DNA of 64,000 nucleotides from Aridibaculum aurantiacum (GCF_017355875.1 NZ_JAFEWC010000001.1:558001-622000), one strand, 5' to 3'; counted from the stretch's first letter, positions 35,422 to 44,526 are shown. The notes: generated by a model from the sequence alone, not told the origin. A program made the numbers and translations.

Positions 35422-36273
35422 ATGCGCCGTTTGTTCTTGCCTGCCATCTTTTTTGTTATTGCTATTTCCGGTTTTAGCCAGGATCATCTAAATGTGATGT
35501 CCTTTAACATCCGCCTTACGTTGCCACAAGACAGCCTGAACAACTGGCCCTACCGTAAGGATAAAGTGACCAGCCAAATTCTATTTCATGATGCGCATAT
35601 ATTGGGTGTGCAGGAAGCATTGCCGGGGCAAATGACGGACCTGCAACAAGGATTGAAGACATACAAACCTGTGGGAGAATCCAGGGAAGGTGGATATAGT
35701 AAGGGCGAACTATCCGCCATTTTCGTAGATACTACAAGGCTGAAGGTTTTAGATTCCGCTACCTTTTGGTTAAGTGAAAATCCTACAGTAATAGGTGTGA
35801 AAGGTTGGGATGCAGCATTGCCTAGGGTTGTAACATGGGTAAAACTGCGTGACAAAAAAACAAGGAAGACCTTTTACTTTTTTAATACACATTTCGACCA
35901 CATAGGTAAAGTGGCCAGGCGCGAAAGTGCCCGCTTATTAAGATCTAAAGTATCGGAAATAGCAGGAAATTCTCCTGTTATCATTACCGGTGATTTTAAC
36001 GCCACACCAGTTGATGAGCCTATACAATTACTTACTGATATGGCACATCCCGATCGCTTTACCGATGCGCGTCACATTTCTCAAACACCTCACTACGGCC
36101 CTACGTGGACCTTTAACGGCTTTAGAAAAGCACCTACTTCTGGCAATCTCCTTGATTACATTTTTGTACGTAACAATGTTTCTGTACTAAAACATGCCTA
36201 CCTATCCCAAACCTGGGACAGCCGGTTTGCTTCTGATCATTTTGCTGTGTTTGCACGGGTAGCTATCAAGTAG
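35422..36273 (+). CDS. Exported endonuclease/exonuclease/phosphatase family protein
   Basis: 283-residue secreted hydrolase of the EEP (DNase I-like) superfamily. A signal peptide (MRRLFLPAIFFVIAISGFSQ) precedes NVMSFNIRL (metal-binding Asn), LGVQEAL (catalytic Glu), FFNTHFDHIG, ITGDFNATP (GDFN active-site motif) and ASDHFAVFA (catalytic SDH). Close relatives act on phosphodiesters or sugar phosphates; the substrate is not deducible. The ATG at 35422 places the signal peptide at the N-terminus; the open frame upstream runs through the preceding terminator. Confidence 0.9.
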   Translation: MRRLFLPAIFFVIAISGFSQDHLNVMSFNIRLTLPQDSLNNWPYRKDKVTSQILFHDAHILGVQEALPGQMTDLQQGLKTYKPVGESREGGYSKGELSAIFVDTTRLKVLDSATFWLSENPTVIGVKGWDAALPRVVTWVKLRDKKTRKTFYFFNTHFDHIGKVARRESARLLRSKVSEIAGNSPVIITGDFNATPVDEPIQLLTDMAHPDRFTDARHISQTPHYGPTWTFNGFRKAPTSGNLLDYIFVRNNVSVLKHAYLSQTWDSRFASDHFAVFARVAIK

Positions 36274-36388
36274 GTTTTTCTTATCCTTCACAGACTTTCA
36301 TGGGTCTGTACCAGCCATCACTTCATCCGGATCCAATCATCGTTTAAGAGCAGGCTCCTGTTTACATAGAAAATATTTTATTTCATAG

Positions 36389-36420
36389 TTTGGTTTATAA
36401 AATAAACTAGTCTATGTTTG
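36389..36420 (+). promoter_or_regulatory. Consensus Bacteroidota promoter for the TonB receptor gene
   Basis: TTTG at 36389-36392, a 20-nt gap, then TATGTTTG at 36413-36420, an exact match to the TTTG / TAnnTTTG pattern. The ATG follows 18 nt later, giving a short leader. Confidence 0.75.
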
Positions 36421-36438
36421 TTCTACAAAACTACAGCG

Positions 36439-38661
36439 ATGAAAAGGCTTTTAATTCTCTTTTGGTTTATTCTGTTAAGTGCAGGCGTAAATGCGCAGGT
36501 AGAAATTTCAGGATGGGTGAAAGATGCAAAAGGAAAGGGAATTGCCGGAGCCAGCATTTCCATAAAAGACAGTTACGACGGCGCTACTTCTGACTCTACC
36601 GGTAACTATCGCTTTACCACCTCAGAAAAAGGAGCGGTGCAGCTTGTGATTACCTGTATAGGTTATAAAGAGCTGGAGCAACAGCTAGAGATTGGTACAG
36701 ATAACCTGGCGCTGGAAACAACACTAAAGGAGAAACTGGATGAACTAAAGGCTGTGATGGTGACCGCAGGCAGCTTTGAAGCAGGTGATCGTAAAAGAGC
36801 TGCAACTGTTCTTAACTCCATTGATGTAGCTACTGTAGGTGGAGCAAATGCTGATATAACTGCTGCAGTAAAAACACTTCCGGGCGCACAGCAGGTGGGC
36901 GAACAGGAAGGGCTGTTTGTGCGTGGTGGTGCCGGCTACGAGACCAAGCAGATCATTGATGGTACTGTTGTGAACAATCCGTTTTTTACTAGCGTGCCTG
37001 ACATTGCTTCACGTGGTCGCTTTTCACCTTTTCTATTCAAAGGAAATGTATTTAGCACAGGCGGTTATTCTGCTTTGTATGGCCAGGCGCTATCGTCGGT
37101 GTTGATCTTAGAAAGCATTGATATGCCGGAGCAGTCGCAGGCAAGTGCTTCTTTATCTACAGTATTCCTGGGTGCAGGTTTTCAACAACTGGCAAAGAAC
37201 AAAAAATCTTCATGGGGCGTAAACTATGGCTATACCAACCTGCAGCCTTACTTCGAAGTGGTAAAACAAAAGCCGGATTATTTCGCCGTTCCCGAGTTCC
37301 ATAGCGGCGATGCCAACTTTCGCATTAAGACCAAAGGCGGCATCATAAAATACTACACCACTTTTTCTACCAATAAATTGGGCTTACGCCGACCAAACAT
37401 TGACAGCACCATATTGAAAGATGCTTTCGCTTTAGAAAATTTGAACTGGTACAACAACCTGAGCTGGAGAGAAAACCTGGGAAATGGCTGGAAGCTGAAT
37501 AGTGGCTTTAGCTACAGTACAAATGTTGACAAACTAGATCAGCAAGTGCAGGATCAAATGAATAAACCATTATCAACAGGAATTGGATTTATTGATGCAA
37601 AAACCTTTGAATTACAAAATAGAAATGACCTGGCACAAGCGCGTGCTGTGCTGGAAAAACGGCTGATAGGAATAAGCACCATTCGCTTTGGTGGCGAGTA
37701 TTGGTATGGCTTTCAAAAGAGCAAATACAATGGTTACAATACCATGTTGCAAGATCATTTTACAGCTGCATTTGCAGAAACGGATATTCATTTTACGAAT
37801 AACCTGGCAGCCAAAGCTGGTGTACGATATGAATATTCTTCGATCATCAGCAGGTCAAATTTTGCACCGCGTCTTTCACTGGCTTATAAGACAGGTAAAG
37901 ATGCCCAGATGAGTTTTGCGTATGGAACTTTTTACCAAAAGCCAGAGAATATGCAACTAATGACTACTACAGATCTTGGTTACACGAAGGCGGTTCATTA
38001 TTTGGCGAACTATATTAAGTCTACCAATACGCAAACATTCAGGGTTGAAGCTTTTTACAAGGATTACCAGGACCTTGTAAAGACGGCACCAACCTATAAC
38101 AACAATGGGAAAGGTTTTGCTAAGGGTATTGAATTATTCTGGAGAGATAAGAAGACGGTGAAAAACCTGGACTACTGGATCAGCTATTCCTACCTGGACA
38201 CCAAGCGCGACTTCCTGAATTATCCTACACAACTTCAGCCAACTTTTGCTACACCGCATACTGCTAATCTTGTTACCAAGCGCTTTGTTACGCAGTGGAA
38301 GACCGGCTTCAACTTTACTTATACTTATGCTACAGGCAGGCCTTATTACAACTTTCAACTAAACAGGGCAGAAGGTAAATATGCAATAGCAGATAGGGGC
38401 GAAACTAAAGATTATCACAACCTCGGCTTTAGCCTGAACTACCTGCCGAACCTTGGTAAGAAGGATGCTAAAACTTTCATGGTACTGGTAGCAAGTGTAA
38501 CCAATGTACTGAACCAGGACCAGGTATTCGGCTACAATTATTCGTACAATGGTATGCGGAAAGAAGCCATCACTCCCCCTGCTAAACAGTTCTTCTTTGT
38601 CGGCTTATTCCTAAGCTGGGGAGTGGATAGAACACAGGATGCTATTAATGGAAATCTGTAG
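36439..38661 (+). CDS. TonB-dependent outer-membrane receptor
   Basis: 740-residue receptor. The signal peptide (MKRLLILFWFILLSAGVNAQ) is followed by a carboxypeptidase-regulatory-like domain (EISGWVKDAKGKGIAGASIS, residues 23-100), the plug (VMVTAGSFEA through GLFVRGGAGYETKQIIDGTV) and a long beta-barrel. There is no SusC signature length (about 1,000) and no SusD neighbour, so it is more likely a siderophore, metal or small-molecule receptor than a glycan SusC. It has its own consensus promoter. Confidence 0.93.
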   Translation: MKRLLILFWFILLSAGVNAQVEISGWVKDAKGKGIAGASISIKDSYDGATSDSTGNYRFTTSEKGAVQLVITCIGYKELEQQLEIGTDNLALETTLKEKLDELKAVMVTAGSFEAGDRKRAATVLNSIDVATVGGANADITAAVKTLPGAQQVGEQEGLFVRGGAGYETKQIIDGTVVNNPFFTSVPDIASRGRFSPFLFKGNVFSTGGYSALYGQALSSVLILESIDMPEQSQASASLSTVFLGAGFQQLAKNKKSSWGVNYGYTNLQPYFEVVKQKPDYFAVPEFHSGDANFRIKTKGGIIKYYTTFSTNKLGLRRPNIDSTILKDAFALENLNWYNNLSWRENLGNGWKLNSGFSYSTNVDKLDQQVQDQMNKPLSTGIGFIDAKTFELQNRNDLAQARAVLEKRLIGISTIRFGGEYWYGFQKSKYNGYNTMLQDHFTAAFAETDIHFTNNLAAKAGVRYEYSSIISRSNFAPRLSLAYKTGKDAQMSFAYGTFYQKPENMQLMTTTDLGYTKAVHYLANYIKSTNTQTFRVEAFYKDYQDLVKTAPTYNNNGKGFAKGIELFWRDKKTVKNLDYWISYSYLDTKRDFLNYPTQLQPTFATPHTANLVTKRFVTQWKTGFNFTYTYATGRPYYNFQLNRAEGKYAIADRGETKDYHNLGFSLNYLPNLGKKDAKTFMVLVASVTNVLNQDQVFGYNYSYNGMRKEAITPPAKQFFFVGLFLSWGVDRTQDAINGNL

Positions 38662-38960
38662 GATGTCTGATGTCGGATTTCTGATTTTGAAATTGAGGGA
38701 TTTTGAGATTTAGGAGAAGCAGGATGTCTGATGTCGGATCTGGTGATGTCGGATTTCTGATTTAGAGATTGAGGGATTTTGAGATTTAGGAGAAGCAGGA
38801 TGTCTGATATCGGATGTGATGATGTCGGATTTCTGATTTGAAATTGAGGGATTTTGAGATTGAGAAACACATCAGCAACAAGGAACCAGAAACTAGAAAC
38901 CAGAAACCAGAAACCAGGAACCAAAAACTAGAAACCACAAACCACAAACAAAACTTTCAC
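38660..38960. repeat. Intergenic low-complexity repeats (three GGATGTCTGATGTCGG units plus AACCAGAAAC words)
   Basis: A roughly 60-75-bp unit (AGGATGTCTGATGTCGG ... GAGGGATTTTGAGATT) starts at 38660, 38721 and 38797. It is followed by AACCAGAAACTAGAAACCAG words to about 38945. The whole 300-bp spacer before the 2TM gene is repeat. An antisense open frame through it is an artefact of the repeat. Confidence 0.75.
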
Positions 38961-38963
38961 CAT

Positions 38964-39275
38964 ATGGAAACAACAACGAAACAAACAACCTCGGCTAATC
39001 ATGCTGATGATCTGCGAAGGGATGATGTGCTATGGCAGATGGCTAAACGTAGAGCTGGTTTTAAGTACAGCCTGCTGGCCTACATCTTTGTGAACCTGTT
39101 CCTAATCGCAACCTGGTATTTTACCAGTGGAAGCCATTCTTATTTCTGGCCTGTCTGGCCTATGCTTGGGTGGGGTATCGGCCTTGCCTTCCAATATTTC
39201 GGTGCGTATCATGGTGACAATGTTTTCTCTGCTGAAAAGGAATATGAGAAGATGAAGAGGTCAAATGAAAAATGA
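38964..39275 (+). CDS. 2TM-domain protein
   Basis: 103-residue protein with two transmembrane segments (KYSLLAYIFVNLFLIATWYF and the PVWPMLGWGIGLAFQYF region) and a conserved charged lead-in (DDVLWQMAKRRAGFK), matching the 2TM domain family, often found with histidine kinase or regulator genes in Bacteroidota. Function unknown. Start at ATG 38964; the longer frame begins inside the repeat spacer. Confidence 0.85.
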   Translation: METTTKQTTSANHADDLRRDDVLWQMAKRRAGFKYSLLAYIFVNLFLIATWYFTSGSHSYFWPVWPMLGWGIGLAFQYFGAYHGDNVFSAEKEYEKMKRSNEK

Positions 39276-39367
39276 AAAATTGAAAATTAAAAGTTGATGC
39301 TACTCGCCCAGTCCCAATTCACATTTATAATTCATAAATCATAGCTCATAATTAAAAATAATAACTC

Positions 39368-40000
39368 ATGAAACAATTACTTTTTGTAACGCTTGTTACT
39401 TTCAGCTCTCTCTTTTCTATTGCCCAAAGTGAAAAATATGTAGGCGCCATGAAAGCGAATATTGATAAACTATATGCTGCGCAAACACCCGAGGAATACA
39501 AAGCAGTAGCTGCAGCTTTTGAACGCATAGCCGATGCAGAAAAGAACCAATGGCTGCCTTATTATTATGCATCGCTGGCGCATGTATGGCGCGGCTTCAG
39601 AGACCAGTCAGCCAACAAAGATGAAGTAGCGGCTAAAGCGTCATCATTATTGACTAAAGCAGAAGCTCTGGAAACAAATGCTGAAACAGCTATTGTAAAA
39701 AACATGATAGCAACCATTCAGATGTTGGTAGATCCTATGACACGGTTCCAGACTTATGGTATGGAAGCAAATAAAGCATTGGTAACAGCTAAGAAACTAG
39801 ATCCTGAAAATCCGCGCATTTATTACTTGGAAGGACAATCTTTAATGGGCACTCCTGCGCAGTTCGGTGGTGGTAAGGACAAAGCCAAACCTGTGTTTCA
39901 GAAATCAGTTCAGTTGTACGAAACTTTCAAACCTGCTTCTGAACTGCATCCATCATGGGGTAAGAAGAATGCTGAAAAACTGCTGGAGCAATGCAACTAA
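39368..40000 (+). CDS. Exported TPR-like protein
   Basis: 210-residue protein with a signal peptide (MKQLLFVTLVTFSSLFSIAQ) and an all-helical, TPR-like body (PYYYASLAHVWRGF, KASSLLTKAEALETNAE, NPRIYYLEGQSLMG). Probably periplasmic; it may act as a scaffold. No specific function can be assigned. Confidence 0.78.
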   Translation: MKQLLFVTLVTFSSLFSIAQSEKYVGAMKANIDKLYAAQTPEEYKAVAAAFERIADAEKNQWLPYYYASLAHVWRGFRDQSANKDEVAAKASSLLTKAEALETNAETAIVKNMIATIQMLVDPMTRFQTYGMEANKALVTAKKLDPENPRIYYLEGQSLMGTPAQFGGGKDKAKPVFQKSVQLYETFKPASELHPSWGKKNAEKLLEQCN

Positions 40001-40063
40001 TGTGTATAAAAAACCAGGCTCTGGCTTTACAGCCTCAGCTATTTTTACAAATCAACCGCGCCT

Positions 40064-40666
40064 ATGCAAAAGAATGAAAATGCCATGCATCCTGCTGATA
40101 GCCTGCAACTGATCGAAAGCATGATCAATAGAGCTAAGAACAACTTTAGCGATAATGGGCATCTTTATCTTATCTGGGGTTGGGTAGTGCTTTTGTGCAG
40201 TGTCAGCCATTTTGTTTTATGGAAATTTTTTGGGTTTCGCAATGCCCCGGTTGTATGGCTGCTTACGTGGGTAATGGCAATTTACCAGGCCATTTACCTG
40301 AAGCGCAACAAAAGGAAGGAAGTAGTAAGAACATACACTGACGATATTATAGGCTATGTATGGATCGCTTTCATCGCAAGTATGTTCATTGCAGGATTTG
40401 CGTTGGTGCATGAACTGGGTTCGCAATACTACAGGTTGATCGCTCCTGTAATTCTTGTTCTTTATGGTATACCTACATTCCTCTCTGGCATTATCCTCAA
40501 GTTTCGTCCATTGATCATTGGAGGGATTTGTTGTTGGTTGTTATCAATTATTTCTAATTATATACCACATGAATACCAGGTACTCATGTTTGGAATAGCA
40601 ATGATAACAGCATGGATCATTCCTGGTTATGCACTTCAATCAAAATTCAAAAGACAGCATTCATGA
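40064..40666 (+). CDS. Multipass membrane protein, paralog 1
   Basis: 200-residue protein with a short cytoplasmic helix (DSLQLIESMINRAKNNF) followed by about five or six transmembrane helices. Pattern and length match the next gene: both have LxxIxxMIxxAK near the start, a LIWGW motif in the first helix and VRTYTxDI before the third. Unknown function. Its TGA overlaps the next ATG (ATGA). Confidence 0.78.
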   Translation: MQKNENAMHPADSLQLIESMINRAKNNFSDNGHLYLIWGWVVLLCSVSHFVLWKFFGFRNAPVVWLLTWVMAIYQAIYLKRNKRKEVVRTYTDDIIGYVWIAFIASMFIAGFALVHELGSQYYRLIAPVILVLYGIPTFLSGIILKFRPLIIGGICCWLLSIISNYIPHEYQVLMFGIAMITAWIIPGYALQSKFKRQHS

Positions 40667-41334
40667 AAAATGATGTAGAACCATTAAGCGGGCAGGATAG
40701 TTTGCTCATCATTCAGCAGATGATAGACACCGCCAAGCGCGAACAAAAAGATGATGGAATGGGATGGATCATCTGGGGTTGGCTGTTGTTTATTTCATCT
40801 ATTGGTACTGTCATCAACCTCCAATACCAGTGGTTGTCAACTTTCTTTTTTTGGAATGCATTTGGCTTCATCGTCATCCTGCTCGCCATCTATGAAACTT
40901 TCAAGAATTTTGTACTGAAGCAAAAAGTAAAAGTAAGAACGTATACCAAAGACATTTTCAAGAAATTGAACATTGGCTTTTTTGTCTGCTTAATGTTTAT
41001 CATCATCAGTATGAATATTGGCATTAGCCCAAGCAAAGGCTTCCCGCTGCTGATGAACCTTTATGGCTTTTGGATACTGATATACGGAGCCTTGCTGAAC
41101 TTCAAACCTTCTATGGTTGGAGCTTTTGCAATGTGGGCGCTGGCTTTTGTTGCACTATTCATTCCTAGAATAATTACAGGTACGCATGACGAAGGTGTTA
41201 CGCATTTTTCGTGGGTAATGATTTTGCATGGAGCAGGTGTATTATTTGGTTATATCATTCCAGGACACATAGCTAATATGGAATTCAAGAAAGTAGCAGC
41301 CAGGAATTCAAGAAAGGAGCATACAGGTGTTTAA
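40663..41334 (+). CDS. Multipass membrane protein, paralog 2
   Basis: 223-residue paralog of the preceding gene (DSLLIIQQMIDTAKREQ, IIWGW, VRTYTKDI), with about six transmembrane helices and a PGHIAN motif near the end. It overlaps its neighbours at both ends (4 bp before, 8 bp after), so translation is coupled across the operon with the wHTH regulator. Confidence 0.8.
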   Translation: MKNDVEPLSGQDSLLIIQQMIDTAKREQKDDGMGWIIWGWLLFISSIGTVINLQYQWLSTFFFWNAFGFIVILLAIYETFKNFVLKQKVKVRTYTKDIFKKLNIGFFVCLMFIIISMNIGISPSKGFPLLMNLYGFWILIYGALLNFKPSMVGAFAMWALAFVALFIPRIITGTHDEGVTHFSWVMILHGAGVLFGYIIPGHIANMEFKKVAARNSRKEHTGV

Positions 41335-41617
41335 TGAATTAGATCCCATATTACATTCCCAGTTACGCCTGGCAGTGATGAGTTTGCTGATCAGTGTGAA
41401 AGAAGCAGAATTCACTTTTATTAAAGAGAAAACCAATGCTACTGCTGGTAACTTAAGTGTGCAGGTGCAGAAGCTTAAAGAAGCTGGTTATATAGATGTG
41501 ACCAAACAGTTTAAAGACAATTACCCGCAAACCACTTGTAAGATCACCCAGAAAGGAGTGGCAGCCTTTGAAGCATATGTAAAGGCGTTGCAGGGATATT
41601 TGAATATAGGTAAGTAA
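41327..41617 (+). CDS. Winged-helix transcriptional regulator (HTH_27/MarR-like)
   Basis: 96-residue single-domain winged helix: LDPILHSQLRLAVMSLLIS, then GNLSVQVQKLKEAGYIDVTK (recognition helix) and the wing CKITQKGVAAFEAYV. The start is GTG at 41327, overlapping the upstream gene by 8 bp; no in-frame ATG occurs before the domain. These small regulators usually control the membrane-protein operon they belong to (inference). Confidence 0.88.
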   Translation: MFNELDPILHSQLRLAVMSLLISVKEAEFTFIKEKTNATAGNLSVQVQKLKEAGYIDVTKQFKDNYPQTTCKITQKGVAAFEAYVKALQGYLNIGK

Positions 41618-41624
41618 TGAAAAT

Positions 41625-41659
41625 TAGAGTGGCTCACTCTTTAAGAGTGAGCCACTCTA
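41625..41659. repeat. 35-bp perfect palindrome
   Basis: Arms TAGAGTGGCTCACTCTT and AAGAGTGAGCCACTCTA around one central base, just after the wHTH stop. It may serve as a terminator, but has a near-copy at 42576. Confidence 0.8.
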
Positions 41660-41868
41660 GCTATTGCTCATAATAATATTTACTCTGCACTTCATGGGTT
41701 TTAATAAAGCCTTCTCTTCCTCCAAACCAATTCAGAACCTCTGCGCATCACAAAGAAACAGGACCTTCAGAAAGAACTAGCGTGATGGCTTGAAGTATAT
41801 CATTCTAAAGAAGTCAACTTCCGGTTTCCTAATTTGGAAACATTATTTACCTTTGGCAAAAGTTAACT

Positions 41869-42210
41869 GTGCGCTATTTTGAAACAAGATTTCTAGAAGA
41901 GGCGAACAAGTTTTTAGCCACCCTTGACAGGAAGTCGGCTGCAAAAGTCATTTACAATATAGATCTGGCTGAGCAGACAAACGATCCGAGACTGTTTAAA
42001 AAGTTGCAGGAAGAGATCTGGGAGTTCAGAACCAGGTATGCCGGCAAACAGATACGGCTGCTTGCTTTTTGGGACAAGATTGATAACAAAGAAACGCTTG
42101 TTATAGCGACACATGGTTTTATTAAGAAGGTAGACAAAGTGCCTGCTAAAGAAATTGAAAGGGCAGAAAAGCTTCGAAAAAAATACTTTGAAGAGAAAAT
42201 TAAAGATTAA
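41869..42210 (+). CDS. RelE/ParE-family (HigB-like) toxin
   Basis: 113-residue type II toxin candidate: MRYFETRFLEEANKFLATLD, EIWEFRTRYAGKQIRLLAFWD and LVIATHGFIKKVDKVPAKEI are typical of the Gp49/HigB-like RelE superfamily, which cleaves mRNA on ribosomes or acts on tRNA/DNA. The start is GTG at 41869. The C-terminal lysine-rich helix is intact. The antitoxin follows 5 bases later; toxin-first order is HigBA-like. Confidence 0.88.
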   Translation: MRYFETRFLEEANKFLATLDRKSAAKVIYNIDLAEQTNDPRLFKKLQEEIWEFRTRYAGKQIRLLAFWDKIDNKETLVIATHGFIKKVDKVPAKEIERAEKLRKKYFEEKIKD

Positions 42211-42215
42211 GCATA

Positions 42216-42542
42216 ATGGCAAAGTCAAAAATAAAAACCTATTCCCTTGCCGAGATGAAGGACAAATACATAGGCAAAGAGGGAACAAAGGAGAGAGAAA
42301 AGTACGATTATAAACTGCGCATGGATGTACTGGGTCACATGATCAAAAAAGCGAGGCAGGAGCGCAATCTGACGCAGGAGCAATTGGGTGAATTGGTGGG
42401 TGTTCAGAAAGCGCAGATTTCTAAGTTAGAGAGCAGTGCGAACAGTGCAACTATTGATACCATTTTAAAAGTATTCAAAGCACTTAAAGCAGACATTCAT
42501 TTTAATGTAACTATAGAAAACAAACACTTACAACTCTCTTAA
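42216..42542 (+). CDS. XRE-family HTH antitoxin (HigA-like)
   Basis: 108-residue antitoxin: a variable N-terminal extension (residues 1-40) precedes the helix-turn-helix (MIKKARQERNLTQEQLGELV, then VQKAQISKLE). It would neutralise the upstream toxin and repress the shared promoter (inference from family). Both genes lie between two related 35-bp palindromes. Confidence 0.88.
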   Translation: MAKSKIKTYSLAEMKDKYIGKEGTKEREKYDYKLRMDVLGHMIKKARQERNLTQEQLGELVGVQKAQISKLESSANSATIDTILKVFKALKADIHFNVTIENKHLQLS

Positions 42543-42575
42543 AAAATTTTAGGAGCAGATGCAAGAGGCGCTCCA

Positions 42576-42610
42576 TAAAGTGGCTCACTCTTCAAGAGTG
42601 AACCACTTTA
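42576..42610. repeat. 35-bp near-perfect palindrome, copy of 41625-41659
   Basis: Arms TAAAGTGGCTCACTCTT and AAGAGTGAACCACTTTA with one G-U-type mismatch and one central base. It shares GTGGCTCACTCTT with the copy at 41625. It lies between the antitoxin and the ABC ATPase gene. Confidence 0.75.
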
Positions 42611-42654
42611 TCCATTGAATTTGAACCTACCTTTGATGTAATTGTTATACCTCT

Positions 42655-43590
42655 ATGCATCCTGTCATCAAGGTTCACCAACTCACCAAAAAGTTCAAAG
42701 ATCTTACTGCTGTCAATAATCTATCCTTCACCGTAGAAGCAGGTGATGTATATGGCTTCTTAGGGCAAAATGGTGCTGGTAAGTCTACCACAATCCGGAT
42801 GCTGCTTACGCTTATAGAACCTACCGATGGATCAATAGAAATTTTTGGCCTGGACCTGCATAAACATCGTAAAGAGATACTTCGTAATGTAGGTGCAGTA
42901 ATAGAAAAGCCTGATGTTTACAAATACCTTTCGGCTTACGAAAACCTGCGGATGTTTATGAAGCTCAGTGGTGGTAAAACAAACCACCAGCACCTGATGG
43001 ATCAGCTTGCAATGGTTGGACTGGAAGACAGAGCCAATGATAAAGTGAAGACATTTAGCCAGGGTATGAAACAAAGATTAGGCATCGCTATAGCACTGGT
43101 GCACGATCCGCAGCTGGTGATACTAGATGAGCCTACTAATGGTCTTGATCCGCAGGGGATAGCTGATATACGTAATCTTATTTTGCGCCTAAGCAAGGAG
43201 ATGAATAAGACGGTTGTTGTTTCCAGTCACCTGCTCAGCGAGATAGAACTTATAGCCAATAGGGTACTCATCATCAACAAAGGTAAAAAGATGGTGGAGG
43301 GCACAGCGTCAGCCCTTTTTGATCCTTCCCAAACTTTGGTAGAAATAGATACTACCAACAATGGTGATGCGCTACTTCTTTTACAACAAAGCGAATGGCA
43401 AGACAGGCTTCAGCCGGCGCGCAACAATAAGATCATGGTGCAGCTTGACAGGCAGCTTATTCCTGTTTTAAACCAGTGGCTGGTTGCGCAAAATGTACAG
43501 GTGCTTTCTCTTCAGCCAAGACATTCTTTAGAGGACTATTTTTTACAAGTAACATCAGGCAATCAACATGTGGAAGCTTTTACAAATTGA
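42655..43590 (+). CDS. ABC transporter ATP-binding protein
   Basis: 311-residue ABC ATPase: Walker A (GQNGAGKST), Q-loop, signature FSQGMKQRLGIA, Walker B (LVILDEPTNGLDP) and H-loop (VVSSHLLSE), with a C-terminal extension typical of ABC-2 type exporters. It overlaps the permease gene by 23 bp. A GldA-like or antibiotic-export role is possible, but not separable here. Confidence 0.92.
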   Translation: MHPVIKVHQLTKKFKDLTAVNNLSFTVEAGDVYGFLGQNGAGKSTTIRMLLTLIEPTDGSIEIFGLDLHKHRKEILRNVGAVIEKPDVYKYLSAYENLRMFMKLSGGKTNHQHLMDQLAMVGLEDRANDKVKTFSQGMKQRLGIAIALVHDPQLVILDEPTNGLDPQGIADIRNLILRLSKEMNKTVVVSSHLLSEIELIANRVLIINKGKKMVEGTASALFDPSQTLVEIDTTNNGDALLLLQQSEWQDRLQPARNNKIMVQLDRQLIPVLNQWLVAQNVQVLSLQPRHSLEDYFLQVTSGNQHVEAFTN

Positions 43591-44443
43591 GCTGTTCAAG
43601 ATCTTTAAACGACCGCGAACTTATATAGCATTTATTGCAATCACTGCACTTGTTGGTATCATACAAACAGGTTTGTTACTGGATGGCGAAGCTTATATAG
43701 GATTTATGCTACGCGATCTTTCAGTGTCGTTCGATGTAGAAGGAAATGTATTGAACGGTTACCTCGTATGCTTCATTATTCTGCAACTGCTGTTGGTTCA
43801 TGTGCCTTTGCTCATTTCGCTCATCGCCGGCGATCTTATATCTGGCGAAGCGAACATGGGCACCTTGCGATTGCTGCTTACAAAGCCAATCAGCAGAACA
43901 GAAGTGGTGATGGCTAAGTTTGGCGCAGCAGCTGTATATACTTTGCTGCTACTGGTTTGGATGGCCATACTTGGATTGTTTGTTTCAATGTTTTTGTTCG
44001 GCACCGATGATATGCTCAACCTGAAAAGCGGCTACATCGTTCAGCTAAAAAGCTATGATATTTTTTGGCGTTATCTATGTGCCTTTGGCTTCGCTGCACT
44101 GGCTATGCTTACTGTTGCTGCCCTGGGTTTCTTTTGTAGCATGTTTGCCGAAAACAGCATCGGTCCTATAGTGGCCACCATGAGTGTCATCATTGTTTTC
44201 ACCATTCTTAGTACGCTTGATATTCCAATCTTCAATGCCATCAAACCTTTCCTTTTTACAACGCATATGATTGGCTGGAAAGGCTTCTTTGATGTGCAGG
44301 TAACAGAAGATAACGAGGCTATTATTGGTTCTGTGCAAAACTTAGGCAGTGTGCTGGAAGCTGCGGCTATACTTGCTTTGCATATTGTAGGGTTGCTGCT
44401 GGCCTCGCTGTTTGTCTTCAAAAAGAAAGATGTATTGAGTTAA
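43568..44443 (+). CDS. ABC-2 type transporter permease
   Basis: 291-residue permease with six predicted transmembrane helices. MWKLLQIELFKIFKRPRTY at the N-terminus and SGEANMGTLRLLLTKPISR are typical of ABC-2 permeases (NosY/GldF-like). It partners with the ATPase, whose 3' end it overlaps. Substrate unknown. Confidence 0.9.
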   Translation: MWKLLQIELFKIFKRPRTYIAFIAITALVGIIQTGLLLDGEAYIGFMLRDLSVSFDVEGNVLNGYLVCFIILQLLLVHVPLLISLIAGDLISGEANMGTLRLLLTKPISRTEVVMAKFGAAAVYTLLLLVWMAILGLFVSMFLFGTDDMLNLKSGYIVQLKSYDIFWRYLCAFGFAALAMLTVAALGFFCSMFAENSIGPIVATMSVIIVFTILSTLDIPIFNAIKPFLFTTHMIGWKGFFDVQVTEDNEAIIGSVQNLGSVLEAAAILALHIVGLLLASLFVFKKKDVLS

Positions 44444-44447
44444 AACA

Positions 44448-44511
44448 TGCAAGCTGTAACAACTTTACCTATTCATTATACAGGTGAACAGCACGTGCTG
44501 TGTAGCTTGCA
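44448..44511. repeat. Nested inverted repeats before LolA-like gene
   Basis: Outer arms TGCAAGCT (44448-44455) and AGCTTGCA (44504-44511) enclose a perfect 14-bp palindrome ACAGCACGTGCTGT (44488-44501). It could be an operator or a terminator for the ABC genes; no T run follows. Confidence 0.5.
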
Positions 44512-44526
44512 CTTCCAATTTAAAAC

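Noticed and set aside
36439-38661. SusC-type polysaccharide receptor
   Set aside because: Too short for SusC and no SusD neighbour; called as a general TonB-dependent receptor.
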